The notes under the pieces are model-generated. The model did no database searches. It was not told the origin of the DNA and worked only from the letters and a program-made list of their open reading frames with translations. A program made the position numbers and the translations under genes. Source: a virus. Taken from it: 36,691 nt of DNA. Where the stretch lies: the IMG/VR virus record IMGVR_UViG_3300046512_000236, positions 1-36,691 of that record. One strand, written 5' to 3'. Positions 1-7,091 of this stretch are shown piece by piece (positions within the stretch are counted from its first letter, which is position 1; each line of letters starts with the position of its first letter).

Positions 1-127
1 TCGCGCGTGTGGCTGATAGACGGCGACCGCCAACAGACGAGCATCACGGCCATTACGGGCCGCGCCGAAAGTGGCAAGCCCATGATCGCGGCCGCCGCGT
101 ACGCGGATGGCGCGACGCTGCGCGCCC
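1..127. repeat. Terminal direct repeat, left copy (circularity overlap)
   Basis: These 127 bases are identical to the last 127 bases of the window. The length equals a common maximum assembly k-mer, so this is most simply an assembly overlap of a circular molecule and not a biological terminal redundancy. Closing the circle removes one copy and restores an intact parA frame. Confidence 0.93.
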
Positions 128-567
128 AGGTGACGCAGCAGGGCGGAGGCTTCGACCATATCGTGATCGACGCAGGCGGCCGCGATTCGAGCGCCCTGCG
201 AGCCGCGCTGACGGTGTCCGATGTCGTGCTGATTCCCTTCCTTCCCCGTTCCTTCGATCTGTGGGCGATCGACGACATGGCGCAGCTGCTCGAACAGACC
301 CGCGCCGTGCATGACATTCGCGCCCTGGCGTTTCTGAACTCGGCCGACCCCCAGGGCAAAGACAACGTGGAGGCCGTCGAGGCCGTAAAGGGCGTCCAGG
401 GGATCGAGCTGTTGCCGGCGACGCTGAACCGTCGCAAGGCGTTCGCCCATGCCAGCGGCGCAGGGATGCACGTCGACGAGTACAAGCCGCGCGACGCATT
501 CGCCTGCAAGGAAGTGCGCGAGCTGGTGCGCGCCACATTCGATGCCATGGATTCCGTATCAGCTTAA
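1..567 (+). CDS. parA: ParA partition ATPase, C-terminal part (gene continues from 36463)
   Basis: This is the distal part of a ParA/MinD-family Walker ATPase that drives plasmid segregation on the nucleoid. The frame is open from base 1 and joins in phase with the start at 36463, giving 222 aa in total. Visible here are the second aspartate motif (LIDGDRQQT, Walker A') and Walker B (HIVIDAGG). The short length without an N-terminal helix-turn-helix fits the type Ib ParA/ParF subgroup, whose partner is a small RHH protein, and such a protein follows at 616. The stop lies 48 bp before that gene. The fold call is firm; the subtype is inferred from length and partner. Confidence 0.95.
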   Translation, partial: SRVWLIDGDRQQTSITAITGRAESGKPMIAAAAYADGATLRAQVTQQGGGFDHIVIDAGGRDSSALRAALTVSDVVLIPFLPRSFDLWAIDDMAQLLEQTRAVHDIRALAFLNSADPQGKDNVEAVEAVKGVQGIELLPATLNRRKAFAHASGAGMHVDEYKPRDAFACKEVRELVRATFDAMDSVSA

Positions 568-615
568 TTGCAAAGCGATATCAAGTAACCATCAATACGA
601 TAGCGAGTTAATACT
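568..615 (+). promoter_or_regulatory. parA-parB spacer with GATATCAAGTA motif
   Basis: The spacer carries GATATCAAGTA at 577-587, identical to 36402-36412 in front of parA, plus a looser ATCAATA nearby. It is a candidate binding site for the downstream RHH protein, acting as operator or centromere. A weak -35-like TTGCAA lies at 568-573 without a convincing -10. Confidence 0.5.
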
Positions 616-909
616 ATGGGACTGACAAAGAAGCCTGCGCGCGCCGCCAACATCGACGCATTCATCCAGGGCGCCCCGGACGCGGTCCCGGCGCCGACCG
701 CCCAGGCGCCGGTAGCGGCCAGGCCAGCGGCCGCACCGATCGCGGAGCCGGCCCCGAAAGCGAGCCGCAAGCAAGGCATCAGCGTAACTATGCAACCCGC
801 GTTGCTCGCGCAGCTCGACGACACGGCGCAACGCATGGGCCTCAGCCGTGCGGCCGCGATTTCCCTGGCCGTGTCTCGCCTGGTGGCGAGCGAGGGAGCC
901 GCGAAATGA
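616..909 (+). CDS. parB: Small RHH (CopG-like) centromere-binding partner of ParA
   Basis: A 97-aa protein with two parts. Residues 1-55 are basic and very rich in Ala/Pro, probably flexible. Residues 56-92 (GISVTMQPALLAQLDD... LSRAAAISLAVSRLV) have the beta-alpha-alpha pattern of CopG/ribbon-helix-helix DNA-binding proteins. This is the design of ParG-type centromere-binding factors of type Ib partition systems, where the mobile N-terminus stimulates ParA ATPase and the RHH binds parS and represses the par promoter. The gene follows parA and overlaps the next gene by ATGA. It shows no resemblance to classic HTH ParB/Spo0J. Function is inferred from context plus the RHH. Confidence 0.8.
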   Translation: MGLTKKPARAANIDAFIQGAPDAVPAPTAQAPVAARPAAAPIAEPAPKASRKQGISVTMQPALLAQLDDTAQRMGLSRAAAISLAVSRLVASEGAAK

Positions 910-1556
910 GCGGGTACCGTTTGATCGAGGAATCGCCCGAAGACAAGCGCCGCGCCCAGGAGCAGTGGGAGCGGGAGATCCGGGAGACGAGCGAGCGCCA
1001 GGAGAGGGCGCACGACGAAGGCCTGCCGGCATTGGCGCGTCTGTTCAAGATCGCCCAGGGAGACAGTGGGCAATGCCGTCACGTCGCCGCCTTTCTTCTC
1101 GGCCTCTACAACGGGGCTCGGTTCCCGTTTGATCTGACAGACTTCCGCGCGGTCGATGTCGCGATCTGTGAGGACATGCTCCTGGTGCTGCGTATGGATA
1201 GCCATTTGCGCGCGGAGGTCCATACGTACTTCCCGAACGGCAATCAGGCATTCGAGCAGCTGGCGAACGATTGGCAGCTGCATAGCAAGGCATGGGCGCC
1301 GACCGACAACGGCATGAGTCGGCAGCGCGACGGCTACATGTGTTTCATTGAACCGATGGTGACGGATAGCGGCGAACTCGGGTGGCAGTGGTACGTCCAG
1401 GAGGGCGGCGGTTGGGCCTGGCGCGGCGGTAGCGAAGTCAAACGCGTGGCCGAGGGGAAAATCCACTATGCCAGTAGCTACGGCGCGCGCTACGCCAAAG
1501 AGGCGATCGACGAATGGTTCGAGCGAGGGGGCGAGAACCCGCACGCCGACCAATGA
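906..1556 (+). CDS. Conserved plasmid-type protein, third gene of par operon (DUF7673-like segment)
   Basis: A 216-aa soluble protein translationally coupled to the RHH gene through an ATGA overlap (906-909). Residues 1-38 are highly charged and probably helical. Residues 40-100 (LARLFKIAQGDSGQCRHVAAFLLGLYN... FDLTDFRAVDVAI) resemble, from memory, a domain common in proteins encoded next to plasmid partition genes and listed as DUF7673. The C-terminal half is rich in Trp/Gly with no recognised motif. The position suggests an accessory maintenance role, but no activity can be assigned. The stop overlaps the A-tract of a minus-strand terminator. Confidence 0.75.
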   Translation: MSGYRLIEESPEDKRRAQEQWEREIRETSERQERAHDEGLPALARLFKIAQGDSGQCRHVAAFLLGLYNGARFPFDLTDFRAVDVAICEDMLLVLRMDSHLRAEVHTYFPNGNQAFEQLANDWQLHSKAWAPTDNGMSRQRDGYMCFIEPMVTDSGELGWQWYVQEGGGWAWRGGSEVKRVAEGKIHYASSYGARYAKEAIDEWFERGGENPHADQ

Positions 1557-1577
1557 AAAAAGGCCGCAAGCGCGGCC
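1556..1577 (-). terminator. Rho-independent terminator of the minus-strand early operon
   Basis: Read on the minus strand, a GGCCGC...GCGGCC stem (1562-1567 with 1572-1577) is followed by six T (complement of 1556-1561). It lies downstream of the last minus-strand gene (stop at 1627) and overlaps the stop codon of the converging plus-strand gene. Confidence 0.75.
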
Positions 1578-1593
1578 AATAGGGGAGGGGAGA

Positions 1594-1627
1594 GGGGCCG
1601 CCAGGCATTGCGCCGGCGGCCCCTTTT
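1594..1627 (+). terminator. Rho-independent terminator of the par operon
   Basis: A perfect 9-bp stem GGGGCCGCC/GGCGGCCCC (1594-1602 with 1615-1623) followed by TTTT. It lies 37 bp after the stop of the third par gene and abuts the stop of the converging gene at 1627, so the two operons end in back-to-back terminators. Confidence 0.75.
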
Positions 1628-1881
1628 CATTGAAGCGGGCGCTTCGTGGCGATCCACGTGCGCCGCGCGTCGATCAGCTCCTGGTCGAGCAGCTCGTGCC
1701 GGTCGCATTGGCGCCAGGTGTCGGACGGTAGCCAGTAGTACGAGAGGCCGGACCAGAACGCACAGCGCCCCCATCCGATCGCGGCATAGTCGCGGTCAAA
1801 TTCACGCAGGCGTTCGTTGCCTTCCTCGGCCTCGCGCGGTTGCAGCGTGAAGTTCTTGCAGGTAACGCACTGCACTTTCAT
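1627..1881 (-). CDS. Small cysteine-rich protein, possible zinc-binding
   Basis: An 84-aa protein with paired cysteines near the N-terminus (VQCVTCKNF), a further Cys in GRCAFW and another in RQCDRHE, a four-Cys arrangement that could hold one zinc ion. Many short phage and plasmid proteins share this CxxC...C...C layout without known function. The ATG at 1881 has a GAGG element about 7 nt upstream and overlaps the preceding stop by ATGA, so it was preferred to the longer frame starting at 1953. It is the last gene of the operon before the terminator at 1556-1577. Confidence 0.7.
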   Translation of the reverse strand: MKVQCVTCKNFTLQPREAEEGNERLREFDRDYAAIGWGRCAFWSGLSYYWLPSDTWRQCDRHELLDQELIDARRTWIATKRPLQ

Positions 1882-2195
1882 TGGGAGGCCTCGATACGCA
1901 TGGTTTCGGTATGCGTGCGAGCAGTCTTGCCGGCGCCTGTCGTCACGCTCCATTCGTTTGTCGTGCTGGTCTGGCTTTGGGGGCAGCGCGAAAAATAGAG
2001 CCAGCGGTCGGCGGGCTTGAACGCATAAACCTTGCAGCCGTCTGCGCCTTCGCTGACAAGACGCGGTTTGGCGTCCGCGCGCCGTTGGGCGGCAGCTTCC
2101 TCGCGCTGGCGCTTATTCCAGTCTGATGTTTCGACGAGGTAGCAAAAGCCGATCAGTGTTGCCAGGCAGATAAGAACGGCGAGAAATCCTTTCAT
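1878..2195 (-). CDS. Small membrane-anchored protein of unknown function
   Basis: A 105-aa protein. Residues 2-22 form one hydrophobic helix (GFLAVLICLATLIGFCYLV), followed by a charged stretch (NKRQREEAAAQRRADAKPR) and a C-terminal domain with two cysteines (DGCKVYAF... YFSRCPQ). This suggests an N-in anchor with the C-terminal domain in the periplasm, and the two Cys might pair there. The C-terminal pattern recalls short phage proteins of the DUF4884 kind, but that comparison is from memory and weak. It overlaps both neighbours by ATGA. A role in superinfection exclusion or the envelope is possible but unsupported. Confidence 0.7.
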   Translation of the reverse strand: MKGFLAVLICLATLIGFCYLVETSDWNKRQREEAAAQRRADAKPRLVSEGADGCKVYAFKPADRWLYFSRCPQSQTSTTNEWSVTTGAGKTARTHTETMRIEASQ

Positions 2196-2623
2196 TGCGC
2201 AGCCCTCGGTGCTCGGTGCATCAGGACACTTGCGGCGAGCTGCTCCCTCCTGGTCGTCGCAGTTTGCAGCTCGTCGGCAAGGTCCAGGCCTCGGCCGATC
2301 GCGCGGAACTCGGCTTCGCTGCACCCGAACCGTCGCAGCTCGGTATAGCGGTGGCCGATCGCGCAAAGAGCATGCACAGCGGTCGCGAGCGCGTCGCGCA
2401 GCTCGTCGTTATCTGGGTGGTGGCGCACGGCTAGAACCGAGGCCTCATTAATGCGGTACTTGAGCGTTTTCCAGGCGTCGCGATCGGCGGTGCCGTCGAG
2501 CAGCTTGTCGAGCTGCACGTGCGGCTTGAGCTGAAGCATCGTGCTTTCGGAGCGGGTGTTGCCGTAGATGCTCGGTAGGTTGACGGCCTTTCGGCGGGAC
2601 TGAGGGATGCGAGGGCGGGCCAT
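2192..2623 (-). CDS. Conserved hypothetical protein of the early operon
   Basis: A 143-aa protein starting 2 nt after the primase stop and ending in an ATGA overlap with the next gene. The N-terminus is basic (MARPRIPQSRRKAVNLP). The rest looks all-helical (DAWKTLKYRINEASVLAVRH... LRDALATAVHALCAIGHRY... LDLADELQTATTRREQLAASV). No enzymatic motif is visible. The tight coupling to the primase suggests a replication-associated or early function. The start is supported by the abutting gene junction, although an internal ATG 28 codons in (at 2539) is possible. Confidence 0.7.
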   Translation of the reverse strand: MARPRIPQSRRKAVNLPSIYGNTRSESTMLQLKPHVQLDKLLDGTADRDAWKTLKYRINEASVLAVRHHPDNDELRDALATAVHALCAIGHRYTELRRFGCSEAEFRAIGRGLDLADELQTATTRREQLAASVLMHRAPRAAQ

Positions 2624-2625
2624 GA

Positions 2626-5388
2626 TTAGTTCTCGTTCGGTTGATCGGTGCGGACGCCGACAGAGAGGCCAAATTGGGCCAGGGCATCGAGGGAGAACGC
2701 GCTCAGGTGGCGGATGCGGCGGGATAGGATCGTGCGCTCGATTTCCCCGCCGTGGTCGACCAGGACGCCCGCGTGTTCCAGCTGGCGCTTAAATACGCCG
2801 GCCGTCTTGACAGGGAGCGCGTTCCATTTCTCGCGCAGGGCGTTGGACGTGGAAATGTGGTCGATGATGTGAGCGGGCCGGATGAGCAGCTGCACGTCCT
2901 CGCCGACACGCTCGAACCGGAACGGATGCTTGAAGTTGCCCGCGTCGATTTCCGACAGCGCGGTTTCCATGATCCAGACCCACGGGGCGCGGTCGCTGCT
3001 CGTTTCCTTGATGTGGCTGTTCATTTCGGCGAGCAGGTCGCGGCCGAGGTTGCCTTCGCCTGGGTGCATGCCGGCGAACTCGGCCAGGTAGCGCCAGGCG
3101 AGCAGCATCGCCGCGTAGTTGCCGGCCATGCGTTTGGCGCCGTCATCGTCGGGCGGGGCCATGCTGTTGTCGAGGCAGTGGTCGCGCAGCTCGCGATATT
3201 TTTCCAGGACCGCCAGCCGATCGAGGCCAGCCAGGAATTCGAGCCATTGACGCACGGGGAAGCGTGGCAGGTCGTCGGGGATCATCGGCCCTTTCTTCGC
3301 CAATCGGGTGCGCACCAGCTTGCCGAGCAGGCTACGCGCGGGCACGTCCTCGCCGGCGAGCAGTACGGGCGCCGACAGCAGGTACTCGGTCATTTCGGAT
3401 CCACGCTTGGTGACCGTGTACTGGTAGTTCTCTTGCAGCAGGCCGATCGCCTTGTCGATGATCTTTTGATCGCGGGCGCTGATTTCTTCCCATCCGATCG
3501 GGTGGCTGGTGTGGCTGATACTGGTCAGCATGCGGAACTCTGTTTGCAGGCTTTGACCGGACAGCATGGTGAAAGCGATCGTGCGTTCCAGGCGCTTGAT
3601 AAGCGTCGATTTGCCGGCGCCCTTGTCGGCCTGCAACATCATGTGCGGCCAGAACCCGAGGATGGCTTTCAGGTGGCCGCCCAACGCCCATACGAGGGCC
3701 ATAGCGGCCGCGCTGTGGCCGAACGTCTCCTGGTATGCGGAAATGACGCGGCGGGCGTCAGCGACAGGGCCAGAGGGGAACGTGAGGTTGCTGTAGGGGC
3801 ACTGCTTTTCGGCGTCGGTAAAGAAGCAGTCCGGGCCTTCGTTCACGGCGAGCTGGCCTTCGCGCCAGGCCAGGCCGACAAAGTTCGCGGCATTGCGGGC
3901 GCCCAGGTGCGCGGTGCGCTCCAGGATGTTGAGCATTCGCGAGAATTGGGCCGGTTGCCAGATGGGGCCGAACTTGTTCCATTGCTGCATGTTGTGGAGC
4001 TGGTCATCGAGCAGCACGCGGCGGGTCAGCTTCGCTCCGTGGCGGGGCGTTTGGACCGTTACAGCGAAGTAATCGACCGGCGCCTGGTCAGGGTCGCCGG
4101 TCATCGTTGCGGCGGCGCTGGCGACCGATACGCGGCTCAGGGAGGCAACGCGGAAGCCGGCGAGGTCGGAGTAGACCGGAGTCTCGTCGCTTTCATCGCC
4201 CTTGCGTTCCATCTTTGCGATGTAGCTCGTGAAGTCCAGGCGCGAGCGGAACCGCCAGTACTGCGCGAAATCATGGTCGGGCAGTGGCACGCGTGAGCGG
4301 CCGCCCCTGCGGCTTTCCTTCGTGCCGCCCATGCCTGCGATGAGCCACGGCTCGTATGTTTCCAGGGCCTTGCGCAGCTCGTCGGCGCTAGTCGCCGTCA
4401 GGTAGTCGTTGACATCGTTAATCGAGGCCTTGTCGGCATCGAGCCAGTCGGTTTGATCGACCATGATCGCGCCGATGTTCAGGGCGGTCAGGCGCTCGTA
4501 GAGAATCCACGCGGCCTCGGGGCCGGGGCGCTGATAGGCCTTGTGGTGCCCAGGCGGGAACGCGTCGTCGTTGTCCATGCAAATGACGGCTTGCTTGCCA
4601 CGCAGGAAAGAAAGGTCGAGCTGCGCCGCGTTGCCGATGCCGCGAATAGACACGGCCGCCGTGCGGTACATGTTGCAGCTGTCGATCGACAGGGCATTGA
4701 TCGAGCTTTCGACCAGGTACACACGTTCGGCGCTGGCGAGCTTGCGCGGGTCGGCGGTCCAATAAATCCCCTCTTTCTCGCCGTGCGTCTGCGTCTTCAC
4801 GTCGCCATTGATGGCGGGGTCCAGGAACCGCATGTCGACGGCGACGACCTGGCCGAAAGCGTTGCGCACGATGAAGGCCGCGGCGTCGCCGCCATAGCCC
4901 ACGTCGCCGCTTTTTTTCTTGTCGCTTTTCCAGTCGTTAAAGCCCAGGGTGCGGGCCTTGATAGCGGCGGTGATGGCGCTCTCGGAAATGCCACGGCCTT
5001 GCAGGTATTCGCGGGCACGCTCGGCTTCGCGGATGCACTTGTCGGCGATGTACTCGACCTGGCTCTTTTGCTTCGGCGCTTCCTGTTGTTGCGGACGGTC
5101 GAGAGGGATCGCGTACGCATCGTGGAGCCAGCGCATCGCGTCGGCCTTCGTGCCGCCTTGCACGAGCATGACCAGGTCGATGTGGTCGCCGCCGCAGTCG
5201 CCGCTGTGGTCCTTCCAGCCGGTACCGTACCGTGCGTGGTTGACGTAGATCGAGAGCGACGGATTCTTGTCGGGGTGCAGCGGGGAGTGGTACAGCGCGT
5301 CGTCGCCGCCCTTGCCCCGCTTGATGCCAAGCCTTGCCGCCAGTTCATGCAGGTCAATTTGGCGTTTCAGTTCTTGGATTGAAGCCAT
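2626..5388 (-). CDS. Primase-helicase: degenerate CHC2 zinc finger, TOPRIM, P-loop ATPase
   Basis: A 920-aa replication protein. Residues 12-75 match a DnaG-type CHC2 finger (HSPLHPDKNPSLSI... CGGDHIDLV), but the first Cys position is Ser and the second Cys pair is mostly lost, leaving H34, H38, H61 and C65 as possible ligands. TOPRIM elements follow at about 225-275 (YLVESSINAL; VICMDNDD). A Walker A motif (ADKGAGKSTL) lies near residue 590, inside a C-terminal helicase-like ATPase half. The layout recalls P4 alpha-type and ICE/plasmid primase-helicases. P2 itself has no such protein and relies on gpA plus host factors. It probably primes and unwinds during plasmid or lytic replication. The start at 5388 has only a weak GAG element upstream. 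Confidence 0.88.
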   Translation of the reverse strand: MASIQELKRQIDLHELAARLGIKRGKGGDDALYHSPLHPDKNPSLSIYVNHARYGTGWKDHSGDCGGDHIDLVMLVQGGTKADAMRWLHDAYAIPLDRPQQQEAPKQKSQVEYIADKCIREAERAREYLQGRGISESAITAAIKARTLGFNDWKSDKKKSGDVGYGGDAAAFIVRNAFGQVVAVDMRFLDPAINGDVKTQTHGEKEGIYWTADPRKLASAERVYLVESSINALSIDSCNMYRTAAVSIRGIGNAAQLDLSFLRGKQAVICMDNDDAFPPGHHKAYQRPGPEAAWILYERLTALNIGAIMVDQTDWLDADKASINDVNDYLTATSADELRKALETYEPWLIAGMGGTKESRRGGRSRVPLPDHDFAQYWRFRSRLDFTSYIAKMERKGDESDETPVYSDLAGFRVASLSRVSVASAAATMTGDPDQAPVDYFAVTVQTPRHGAKLTRRVLLDDQLHNMQQWNKFGPIWQPAQFSRMLNILERTAHLGARNAANFVGLAWREGQLAVNEGPDCFFTDAEKQCPYSNLTFPSGPVADARRVISAYQETFGHSAAAMALVWALGGHLKAILGFWPHMMLQADKGAGKSTLIKRLERTIAFTMLSGQSLQTEFRMLTSISHTSHPIGWEEISARDQKIIDKAIGLLQENYQYTVTKRGSEMTEYLLSAPVLLAGEDVPARSLLGKLVRTRLAKKGPMIPDDLPRFPVRQWLEFLAGLDRLAVLEKYRELRDHCLDNSMAPPDDDGAKRMAGNYAAMLLAWRYLAEFAGMHPGEGNLGRDLLAEMNSHIKETSSDRAPWVWIMETALSEIDAGNFKHPFRFERVGEDVQLLIRPAHIIDHISTSNALREKWNALPVKTAGVFKRQLEHAGVLVDHGGEIERTILSRRIRHLSAFSLDALAQFGLSVGVRTDQPNEN

Positions 5389-5426
5389 GTCTCGTGTCTT
5401 ACAAAAAAATGGACGAACGAATCCAA

Positions 5427-5450
5427 CGCCCAGGGCCGGGGCCTTGGGCG
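5427..5450. other. Strong hairpin in the leader of the primase gene
   Basis: CGCCCAGGGC and GCCTTGGGCG form a 10-bp stem with one mismatch around a 4-nt loop. It lies in the 107-bp gap between the upstream gene stop (5496) and the primase ATG (5388). On the minus strand a seven-T run occurs about 18 nt after the stem, too far for a standard terminator. It may modulate readthrough, but this is speculative. Confidence 0.45.
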
Positions 5451-5495
5451 AGGGGGGTGTTTCCTTCGGGTTCTCAGTGCGTCAGAGCGACGCGG

Positions 5496-5831
5496 TTAGG
5501 GCACGTATTCGACGATGTCGGCGACCGGGATAGCGCGGGTGCGGCGCGTGGCCGGATCGACTAGGAACAGCATGTGGCTCGTCGTCTTCGAGCAGTCGAT
5601 GTACGGCGCGTTCTTCACGGCTTGCAGCTCGCCCAGGGCGATGATCGTTGCGTTCTCGGCCGTGTAGCTCGATACCTCGAACTTGTCGACCAAATAGGCG
5701 GTGCAGCGTTGAAGGATCGTGGCACTACCAAGGGGCACGCTGTCATGCTGGTGTTTAACCAGGTATTCGAGCGCCCCGGTGTGGAGCATGATGGACCGTT
5801 TGTGCAGGTCCGCACTTTGCTGTGGGGTCAT
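5496..5831 (-). CDS. Hypothetical protein downstream of ogr
   Basis: A 111-aa protein whose ATG at 5831 overlaps the ogr stop by ATGA, the reason for preferring it to the longer open frame upstream, which runs through ogr out of phase. The N-terminal half is helical and polar (MTPQQSADLHKRSIMLHTG... LVKHQHDSV). The C-terminal half reads like mixed alpha/beta (TSHMLFLVDPATRRTRAIPV). No motif is recognised. Genomic position ties it to early lytic expression. Confidence 0.7.
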   Translation of the reverse strand: MTPQQSADLHKRSIMLHTGALEYLVKHQHDSVPLGSATILQRCTAYLVDKFEVSSYTAENATIIALGELQAVKNAPYIDCSKTTSHMLFLVDPATRRTRAIPVADIVEYVP

Positions 5832-6085
5832 TGGGCGGGCAACAGTTCGAGCTGCTTCATCAGGCGCTCGCGCACGACTTGCGAAATCGGCAGGAGCACG
5901 GAGGGGTTCGGCTTGGCCGAGGGGGAAAGGGTGCGCGTGGCCTCGGCCGTGACGATGAATGTGTGGCCGCATTCGGGATCGGTGCATACGTACGTGATTT
6001 CGCGCATGGTCCGGGTCATTCGCTGGCTGGTGCGAATGGCAGAGCGCGTATCGCAGTGCGGACAATCGAAATGAATGTTGGACAT
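5828..6085 (-). CDS. ogr: Ogr/Delta-family zinc-finger activator of late transcription
   Basis: An 85-aa protein with cysteines at 8, 11, 34 and 39, exactly the CX2C-X22-CX4C spacing of the Ogr/Delta/B family, with the usual context (CPHC... YVCTDPECGHTF). In P2 and P4 this protein binds dyads near -55 of late promoters and contacts the RNA polymerase alpha subunit to start capsid, lysis and tail transcription. Here it probably activates the O, P and V operons. In P2, ogr sits after gene D in the late region. Here it is the second gene of the minus-strand early operon, between an RHH gene and the primase. Confidence 0.93.
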   Translation of the reverse strand: MSNIHFDCPHCDTRSAIRTSQRMTRTMREITYVCTDPECGHTFIVTAEATRTLSPSAKPNPSVLLPISQVVRERLMKQLELLPAQ

Positions 6086-6110
6086 GGAGCGTGTGGTATC
6101 CAGGCTACGA

Positions 6111-6149
6111 ATTAAGCGACGTCAAAATCAGATTCAAGGCGCGCTTAAT
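6111..6149. repeat. Inverted repeat ATTAAGCG/CGCTTAAT upstream of ogr
   Basis: Perfect 8-bp arms at 6111-6118 and 6142-6149 flank the end of the RHH gene (stop at 6134) and lie 26 bp or more before the ogr start. It could be an operator for an ogr-specific promoter or a weak transcript-stabilising hairpin. No T-run follows it. Confidence 0.35.
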
Positions 6150-6343
6150 GCTGGGCGTTCACTTAAATAGGCCGCCAGGCCGCGTCGATAGATAATTGCG
6201 CCCATGGCCGACACTGCGCGGTGGTCAGCTTTCGCCAACGCGGCTAGTTGCTCGTTTTCCTCGGCACTAAGCGGGATCGGTACGCGTTTCGTCGTTGACG
6301 GTTCGTCAACAGAGGCGCGGGGAGTGTGGGTAGGTCTTTGCAT
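6134..6343 (-). CDS. Small RHH DNA-binding protein, first gene of early operon (Cro/Cox-position)
   Basis: A 69-aa protein with a Pro/Thr-rich N-terminus and a segment (KRVPIPLSAEENEQLAALAK... VSAMGAIIYRRGLAAYLSE) with the strand-helix-helix spacing of Arc/CopG ribbon-helix-helix proteins. It is the first gene leftward from the switch region, facing the CI-like repressor, the position held by Cro or Cox in other temperate phages, so a role in lytic commitment is inferred. The ATG at 6343 was chosen because the region upstream contains a TATAAT box at 6381-6386. No good Shine-Dalgarno is visible. Confidence 0.65.
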   Translation of the reverse strand: MQRPTHTPRASVDEPSTTKRVPIPLSAEENEQLAALAKADHRAVSAMGAIIYRRGLAAYLSERPALSAP

Positions 6344-6437
6344 AACGTAACAAGTCGATACAAAGTGTAACGATCTGTAAATTATAGGCCTTTCACTTCC
6401 CTTACGCACTACTTTTTGCAAACTTCAAATTAGAGAA
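6344..6437. promoter_or_regulatory. Divergent switch region between early operon and CI repressor
   Basis: On the minus strand a perfect -10 TATAAT lies at 6386-6381, about 38 nt before the RHH gene, with no recognisable -35. Downstream of it GTAAC/GTAAA elements start at 6347, 6367 and 6377, spaced by 20 and 10 bp (helical phase), with an inverted TTAC at 6402. These are candidate operator half-sites for the repressor or the RHH protein. A promoter for the repressor gene could not be fixed. Confidence 0.5.
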
Positions 6438-7091
6438 ATGGACCAGAATCAAGCCCTTGTTCGCGATATCGTTGACAGAATGAAAAGCGTAGTGGGCGTA
6501 TCGAAAGATGTTGATCTGGCCGACCATCTCGGCGGGGCGCGCAGTTCGCTTTCGGTATGGAAAAAGCGAGGCAGCATCCCGCTTGACGAGTGCATGCGTA
6601 TTGCGACAGAGCAAAACGTCAGCCTCGATTGGTTGATCCTCGGGAGAGGGGAACCGGAACTGTTATCTGCGCCGCGCGATGCGAGCCGCGACGCGCTGTT
6701 TGTCGACTTGCCGCTGTTCGATATGGGCACGGAAACAACAGACCCGGTGCAGGAGGCGTGGTGGACGATGCCGCGCTCCTGGTTGTTGCAGGAGGGGTTG
6801 CCGGTAGAGGATGCGGCGATTTTGCGCGTGGCCGGCGATGGGCACGCGGGCGGCATCGAGGACGGTCAGATGGTGCTAATTGACCGTCGACACCGCCCGA
6901 ACGATGGCGTGTACCTGGTGCGATTCGGCGGGGCGCTGCGCATCAAGCGCGTGCAGCATAGGGTCGACAGCTCGCTGTTGTTGACCTCGGACAACGACGC
7001 CTACGAGCGCGACCAGGTGAACGGCGACGTGGCCGCCGCCGACTTTGAAATCATCGGGTATTGCTACGCCGCCTTTCGCCGCGTCCGCTGA
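6438..7091 (+). CDS. CI-type prophage repressor with an apparently inactive S24 peptidase domain
   Basis: A 217-aa repressor. Residues 5-72 match the Phage_CI_repr helix-turn-helix type (VDLADHLGGARSSLSVWKKR... VSLDWLILGRGEPE). Residues 85-215 match the LexA/CI S24 fold (ILRVAGDG... IEDGQMVLID... GVYLVRFGGALRIKRV). S24 peptidases carry the nucleophile in a GDSM context. Here residues 133-136 read GDGH, so the Ser is Gly135, while the general-base Lys (K170) is kept. The linker shows no Ala-Gly or Cys-Gly cleavage site. RecA-stimulated self-cleavage is therefore unlikely, so an antirepressor or another trigger may be needed. The gene diverges from the early operon and its last 28 bp overlap the converging recombinase gene. 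Confidence 0.88.
   Translation: MDQNQALVRDIVDRMKSVVGVSKDVDLADHLGGARSSLSVWKKRGSIPLDECMRIATEQNVSLDWLILGRGEPELLSAPRDASRDALFVDLPLFDMGTETTDPVQEAWWTMPRSWLLQEGLPVEDAAILRVAGDGHAGGIEDGQMVLIDRRHRPNDGVYLVRFGGALRIKRVQHRVDSSLLLTSDNDAYERDQVNGDVAAADFEIIGYCYAAFRRVR

Noticed and set aside
1-127. Terminal repeat as true terminal redundancy of a linear phage genome
   Set aside because: Exactly 127 bp, inside parA, and preserving its frame; an assembly overlap of a circle explains it better. P2-type packaging uses cos, not terminal redundancy.
2752-4296. Long plus-strand open frame antisense to the primase
   Set aside because: High G+C makes long antisense frames common. It has no domain, and the primase on the other strand has clear motifs throughout.
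5427-5450. Hairpin before the primase as a Rho-independent terminator
   Set aside because: The T-run on the minus strand is about 18 nt away, and stopping here would cut the operon before its main gene.
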